Part shown: piece after piece, positions 60,119-64,000 of the stretch
How the letters are laid out: every line of letters starts with the position of its first letter
Numbering within the stretch: the first letter of the stretch is position 1
Source: JANOMH01 sp031422295
GTDB lineage: Bacteria; Pseudomonadota; Alphaproteobacteria; Rhodobacterales; Rhodobacteraceae
Reading direction: 5' to 3'
DNA: 64,000 nucleotides
Assembly (NCBI GenBank): GCA_031422295.1
Contig: JANOQM010000082.1
Coordinates: 35,275-99,274, forward strand
Notes under the pieces: model-generated
What the model was told of the DNA's origin: nothing
Database searches by the model: none
Seen by the model: the letters and a program-made list of their open reading frames with translations, nothing else
Translations under genes and position numbers: made by a program

Positions 60119-60167
60119 GCAGGCACGCTAACCTGAGGGGCAGATAAGGGAAAGGGAAAGCTGGGCG

Positions 60168-61100
60168 ATGTCACCGGAACAAGACCCCAAGGCGACACAA
60201 CCGGGAACCGACCCGCCGGTGCCAGGTCTGCCACACCTGCTCCAGCCGGGGCTGGTCCGGCTGCTGGCCCCGAACCCCTCGGCGATGACGCTGCATGGAA
60301 CCAACAGCTATATCCTGGGGGCCCGCAATCTGTGCATTATCGATCCTGGCCCTGATGACCCGGCGCATCTGGCGGCCTTGCTGCACGTGATCGATGGCCG
60401 GACCGTCAGCCATATCATTGTCACCCACAGCCACCTCGACCACTCTGCGCTGGCGCCACATCTGTCACAGGCGGCCGGTGCGCCGGTTCTGGGCTTTGGC
60501 AACAGCGCATCGGGGCGCAGCGCGATTATGCGGCAGGTGTTCGGGTCGGGTGTGGCCACAACCGGCGAAGGGGTGGACGCAGATTTCGCGCCCGACCAGA
60601 CCCTGCCCGACCGGGCGATCATCGCCACTGACGACTGGCAATTGCAGGCGATCCACACGCCCGGCCATTTTGGCAATCACCTGTGCCTACGCTGGGGTAA
60701 TGCGATTTTCAGCGGTGATCATGTCATGGGCTGGGCCAGTTCATTGGTCTCGCCACCCGACGGCGATCTGACAGATTTCATCGCCTCCTGCCGCAAACTG
60801 CGGTCTCAGGGTGCGGCCATCCTGTACCCCGGGCATGGCGACCCGGTCCCTGACCCGCTGGCGCGGATCGACTGGCTTATCGCCCATCGGGCAGCGCGCG
60901 AGGCACAGATACTGGCGCAGCTGCAACTCGGCCCTCAGACCGTCGGCGGTTTGACCAATACGATCTATATCGATACGCCCGCCGCACTGCACCCCGCCGC
61001 CGCACGCAATGTCTTTGCCCATCTGATTGATCTTGTTGGTCGAAATCTGGCACGCCCAGAGCCAGATTTGCGGATCAACGCCCGGTTTCATCCCCGTTAA
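60168..61100 (+). CDS. MBL-fold metallo-hydrolase (LACTB2/glyoxalase II-like)
   Basis: A 310-residue hydrolase. The metal motif THSHLDHS lies at 86-93, with further ligands in HTPGHFGNHLCL and FSGDHVMGW. The C-terminal helical domain (QTVGGLTNTIYIDTP, HPAAARNVFAHL) is the LACTB2-type winged helix. It may act on nucleic acids or thioesters; the substrate is unknown. Confidence 0.88.
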   Translation: MSPEQDPKATQPGTDPPVPGLPHLLQPGLVRLLAPNPSAMTLHGTNSYILGARNLCIIDPGPDDPAHLAALLHVIDGRTVSHIIVTHSHLDHSALAPHLSQAAGAPVLGFGNSASGRSAIMRQVFGSGVATTGEGVDADFAPDQTLPDRAIIATDDWQLQAIHTPGHFGNHLCLRWGNAIFSGDHVMGWASSLVSPPDGDLTDFIASCRKLRSQGAAILYPGHGDPVPDPLARIDWLIAHRAAREAQILAQLQLGPQTVGGLTNTIYIDTPAALHPAAARNVFAHLIDLVGRNLARPEPDLRINARFHPR

Positions 61101-61170
61101 GCCCGCGCCAAAGATTGCTACAAATCGCACTGGACGCGCCCCGGCGGCATTGCTATACGCCGCTTCGTGT

Positions 61171-61245
61171 TCCGACGTAGCTCAGCGGTAGAGCAGTTGA
61201 CTGTTAATCAATTGGTCGTAGGTTCGATCCCTACCGTCGGAGCCA
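61171..61245 (+). tRNA. tRNA-Asn (GUU)
   Basis: A 75-base cloverleaf with CCA. Acceptor arms TCCGACG/CGTCGGA, D-arm GCTC/GAGC, anticodon stem GTTGA/TCAAT with loop CTGTTAA (anticodon GTT), and T-loop GTTCGATCC. A terminator follows. Confidence 0.95.
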
Positions 61246-61253
61246 ATAAATAC

Positions 61254-61291
61254 AAGGGCTTAGCAGGAATCTGCTGGGCCCTTCCGTTTTT
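61254..61291 (+). terminator. Strong intrinsic terminator after tRNA-Asn
   Basis: A 13-base-pair stem (two G-U pairs) from AAGGGCTTAGCAG and CTGCTGGGCCCTT closes a GAAT loop and is followed by CCGTTTTT. Confidence 0.85.
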
Positions 61292-61859
61292 CAGCCTCGG
61301 TTGTCGTAAGGTCTTAGGCAAGAACCCACGTCTCAGACCCACAACCCATGCTATGGTCTGCCCATTTCGGCACTGTCGGCACCCGGGCATGACGTTGCTT
61401 TCCAACCTTACAAAGTTCGGGACCGGGAAACTGTCAAAACCCCGGCTCAAGACGTTGGTCCTGTCTGCGGCGCAACATATCGCAAGGCTGGAAAAATTTA
61501 AAAAATCGCCAGCCGAAAGTGTCGGGGTAAGATTTTTTCGGGCGGATCGACTGATTGGGTATCATCATCGAATGACATCGGCTGAACGAATCCCAATGGA
61601 CAATGCGCAGTTGATCCCATTCGCATCATGCATTGATTGGCATGTCCGTTTGGGGCGCTGGGGTGAAAGCTCGGCAAGGCAACCGTCGTGCCGGACAGGT
61701 ATGTTTGTTTGGCGGTCAATCTGGTCAACCAGACAAGTCTATTGGCATGGCGCGTGCCGGACACAGATCCAAGCTTGCGGTCGGACACCTGACCAAATGC
61801 CCGGCGGTAAAATCGCCTCTCGATCACCGGCGCGTTGGCGTGACATTGCCAGACTGCAG
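61292..61859. other. Gene-free stretch downstream of tRNA-Asn
   Basis: About 570 bases without a convincing gene. Open frames exist on both strands, but none shows a ribosome site, a conserved motif or consistent codon use. Composition is intermediate. It may be a scar from insertion and decay next to the tRNA. No copy of the tRNA 3' end was seen here. Confidence 0.6.
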
Positions 61860-62273
61860 GCCATCACAGATGACATCGGTCATCCAAAACCGGCCCCCAT
61901 CCTTCTCGACCTCGACGGCAATGGCATCCAGATCACCGACCTTGCCCGCTCGACGGTGTTTATGGAGGGCGACGAGGGCCTCAGGCACCGCACCGCATGG
62001 GCGGGGGCGGGGGATGGGGTGTTGTTTTATGATACCGAGACCGTCGGGCAGGCTGGATTTAACGAGATTTCCGACATCCGGGAGTATGTGTTCACCGAAT
62101 GGGACCCGACGGCCAAGGACGACCTTGCCGCCCTGCGCTCGCGGTTCGACACCAACGGCGATGGGAGGCTGAAGGGGGCGGAACTGACCGGCTTCAAGGT
62201 GATGAAGACCAACGCCGACGGCTCGCTGTCCGCCGTTACAATGGCCAGCCTTGGGATCACCCAGTTAGCGTAG
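61860..62273 (+). pseudogene. Fragment of a large RTX/calcium-binding-type protein
   Basis: The frame encodes PILLDLDGNGIQITDL, HRTAWAGAGDGVLFYD, REYVFTEWDPTAKDD and FDTNGDGRLKGAE (an EF-hand-like Asp loop), then KTNADGSLSAVTMASLGI and a stop. I recognise this block as internal to very large secreted Rhodobacterales proteins, where it is followed by many more residues. Here there is no credible start codon or ribosome site upstream and the product stops right after the block. It is probably a remnant; a displaced C-terminal cassette is the alternative. Confidence 0.7.
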
Positions 62274-62327
62274 TGGCCTCACATAAGAAGGATCGATGGG
62301 ATCGGAATGAGTTAGGAGCTTTCAGAA

Positions 62328-62981
62328 ATGTCTAGACCCAGTATTTTGCGCCGAGCAGCGGCTATACTTGTTTCTGCCGCGATGCTTTTTCTCTCTGCAA
62401 TTTTGACCCATGCCGATGAAGTTCTTGATGATCCAGATCATTTTCTTGCAACTTTGATTGGATTACAACTCAACGAAGCGATGACATACCAACTCTGCTT
62501 CATAATCATCTTTTCTGACTTGGAGGCTGGTGGAGGAAGTTGCCATGACGCGATTAGATTTCAGTATGTCGAAGATGCTGGTTTCAATATTTCAATTTTG
62601 TTTATTGATGACACGCTAATTGGCTCCAATTCCGTTAGCGAAATTGACGAGGATGAACTTGACGATAATCTAGGAGTAGTAAAATTCCGTGCTTTCTCAG
62701 AATGCATATTAGATAGAAATTGCTCTAGGGCATTACCTCAAAATGAAAAGGAGACGGCCCAGAATGTGATCTCCGCATGTGAAGTGAGTTCATTTTTCTT
62801 CACGGTCGGCAATGAAAATATCTATATGGATGGGATCACCTTTTCACCGAGTGAAGATGTTTTGATCATCTGTCGAAATGCGTTAGAGAGTTACGGAGTG
62901 ATTATGCTACTTGGCCGCGTCACCGATCCAACCAGTGTATTTGCCATCCAATATTTCGAAATCCAAAGCGGGGAAAAGTAA
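62328..62981 (+). CDS. AT-rich gene for a secreted protein of unknown function
   Basis: A 217-residue protein with a clear Sec signal peptide (~1-29, ending THAD). The mature part is acidic and has six or more cysteines, suitable for periplasmic disulfides, but no known domain. AGGAG lies nine bases before the ATG. Its base composition is far richer in A and T than the core genome. The stop overlaps the next start (TAATG), so the two are one unit. The pairing of a secreted and a small cytosolic protein resembles immunity or accessory genes, but that is only suggestion. Confidence 0.75.
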   Translation: MSRPSILRRAAAILVSAAMLFLSAILTHADEVLDDPDHFLATLIGLQLNEAMTYQLCFIIIFSDLEAGGGSCHDAIRFQYVEDAGFNISILFIDDTLIGSNSVSEIDEDELDDNLGVVKFRAFSECILDRNCSRALPQNEKETAQNVISACEVSSFFFTVGNENIYMDGITFSPSEDVLIICRNALESYGVIMLLGRVTDPTSVFAIQYFEIQSGEK

Positions 62982-63319
62982 TGGTTGAAATTGTAATAGA
63001 TGGAACAACAGGGTTCTTTTCAATTCTTAATGAAGTAACTGATTTTGATCAAGACTATTATGATCATACTAGGGATTCGAATCTCGATAAATTTCGTGAT
63101 CAGGCTCAAGAGTACGCTACCACTGATCCTCGCTTGGGTCCATACTCTGGAAATCTTGTTGAAGGCAACATGCTAGTAATCAGCGGACTCCGCATTGCAT
63201 CAAGAAGCTCCTTTGATGAAGCCGACTTCTCTCGAACATTCGAGCTAGGGCTTAATGAAGCTTTGCAAAGACTCGCGGCGACCCATCGATCAAGTGTCAA
63301 TTTTCTGAACCAAATTTAA
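62981..63319 (+). CDS. AT-rich gene for a small protein of unknown function
   Basis: A 112-residue soluble protein, acidic, beginning MVEIVIDGTTGFFSI and containing FEADFSRTFELGLNEAL-like helices near the end. No family recognised. It overlaps the preceding gene by one base (TAATG) and its stop is immediately followed by the next ATG (TAAATG), so three genes are tightly coupled. Confidence 0.7.
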   Translation: MVEIVIDGTTGFFSILNEVTDFDQDYYDHTRDSNLDKFRDQAQEYATTDPRLGPYSGNLVEGNMLVISGLRIASRSSFDEADFSRTFELGLNEALQRLAATHRSSVNFLNQI

Positions 63320-64000
63320 ATGTCGAATGATGAAGTTGAAATTGCTCGCAACGAGCTAATACAGATTTATCGCGACCAAGTTGATGCAGCGATTTTTCGA
63401 TCCAACAAGCTATTGTTCGGTGTAAATTTGGGTGTCGCCTTCAGATTGATGCTTGAGGGTAATTTAATTTCTGAAGATTCCACCTTGGGTTACGCGGGCG
63501 AGGCTTTCGCCGGCGGAAGCCCCTTTTTTGTGCCTTTCCTTTCGCTGGATCAGCATGAAATTTCCGAAGGAGCCGCTGCGAACTACGTATTGCGAGGCAT
63601 CACCACCCTCGCCGAAAACGACAAGGGCGGCGTCGCCGCTTACGTCAACCAGCAGGGCCAGATCGTCGTCACCGACGAAGACTCCCGCTACACCGAAAAC
63701 ATGCTCAACAACTACGGCACCGAGTGGGTCAATTCCAATGGTGTCCTCGAAGGCGGTATGACCTTTGGCGCGACGTTGCAGGCGTTTGGGGATTGGCTGG
63801 GGCTGGATGGCACATTCGGCCTTGATGGCGGCTTTCCGCAAGGCGGCGAAGGCAGCACCGCCGCCGGTCAGGGGGCCGGGGGTGCCAGTGGCAATTCGGG
63901 GTCGGGGTCTTTGGGGACTGGTGGCCCGAAAGGGACGCAGAACGGAAATGCGTCGAATGTGAACATCTCGACCAACAACAACCAGACGCATGACGGGCCA
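63320..64000 (+). CDS. Start of a large protein with an AT-rich head and a GC-rich, Gly-rich body (3' truncated by window edge)
   Basis: The frame is open for 227 codons to the end of the window. Residues 1-52 (MSNDEVEIARNELIQIYRDQ onwards) are AT-rich like the two genes before. From residue ~53 (nucleotide ~63475) codon use is that of the GC-rich core. This part contains AGEAFAGGSPFFVPFL, GGVAAYVNQQGQIVVTDED, NNYGTEWVNSNGVLEGG and GDWLGLDGTFGLDGG, then a Gly/Ser/Asn-rich stretch. It resembles the inner region of the large secreted proteins whose other end is the fragment at 61860. Function unknown; recombination at the junction is likely. Confidence 0.65.
   Translation, partial: MSNDEVEIARNELIQIYRDQVDAAIFRSNKLLFGVNLGVAFRLMLEGNLISEDSTLGYAGEAFAGGSPFFVPFLSLDQHEISEGAAANYVLRGITTLAENDKGGVAAYVNQQGQIVVTDEDSRYTENMLNNYGTEWVNSNGVLEGGMTFGATLQAFGDWLGLDGTFGLDGGFPQGGEGSTAAGQGAGGASGNSGSGSLGTGGPKGTQNGNASNVNISTNNNQTHDGP

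Noticed and set aside
61171..61245. Attachment site pair at tRNA-Asn
   Set aside because: No direct repeat of the tRNA 3' end and no integrase gene are seen in the window, so an integrated element cannot be delimited.
61167..61859. Long frame starting inside tRNA-Asn and running into the calcium-binding fragment
   Set aside because: Its first part overlaps the tRNA and its terminator and shows no conserved sequence; only the end from ~61860 is recognisable.

Overview
The window is high-GC chromosomal DNA from an alphaproteobacterium, most probably of the Rhodobacterales (Roseobacter group). This rests on gene content and order: an Lrp-cysG-DUF2849-cysI-cysH-DUF934-ferredoxin/NADP reductase sulfur cluster, pyrC-pyrE upstream of dnaB, alr-mlaE-mlaF-pqiA-like-radA-cvpA, coxMLS-type molybdenum hydroxylase genes, and hairpins of a kind I associate with this order. 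No species can be named from the sequence alone.

Layout. Positions 1-16500 are the right part of a type VI secretion system (T6SS) cluster. It holds the end of a TssC-like sheath gene, VgrG, an acidic-tailed unknown protein, PAAR, the FHA protein TagH, TssK, TssL (with OmpA domain), TssM, TagF, a PP2C phosphatase, and on the opposite strand a membrane Ser/Thr kinase and a secreted OmpA protein. Hcp, TssA/B/E/F/G and ClpV are not here and presumably lie to the left. The Thr-phosphorylation pathway (kinase, phosphatase, FHA protein, TagF) is complete. A membrane-anchored M15 peptidase follows.

Positions 17500-23700 hold assimilatory sulfur reduction: siroheme synthase, sulfite reductase, APS-reductase-type CysH, two small conserved proteins and a ferredoxin/NADP reductase, with an Lrp-type regulator divergent from them. 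Next come an Ala/Glu repeat protein, infC (apparently starting with AUA) and an orphan histidine kinase. Positions 26800-39200, minus strand, hold a molybdenum hydroxylase system: medium, large (form II-like) and small subunits, a molybdopterin-binding protein, XdhC, and the CoxD/CoxE-like MoxR ATPase and VWA protein. They are interrupted by an OmpA protein with a long EQAAA repeat and by REP-like palindrome pairs.

Positions 39300-52250 are mostly housekeeping: glutaryl-CoA dehydrogenase, pyrC, pyrE, dnaB, a short MprF-like transferase, alr, an Mla-type lipid transporter pair, radA and cvpA. Positions 52300-61250 hold sufE, a lipoprotein, an RTX protein with an AT-rich body, rnd, purN-purM, tRNA-Ile(CAU), an EnvZ-like kinase, a metallo-hydrolase and tRNA-Asn. 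From 61250 to the end is an accessory region behind tRNA-Asn: a decayed piece of a large calcium-binding protein, then AT-rich genes for a secreted and a small unknown protein, and the start of a large protein whose composition changes abruptly from AT-rich to GC-rich.

The least explained parts are the VgrG-linked acidic protein, the extracytoplasmic half of the T6SS kinase, the AT-rich cassette behind tRNA-Asn, and the two tandem-repeat envelope proteins.
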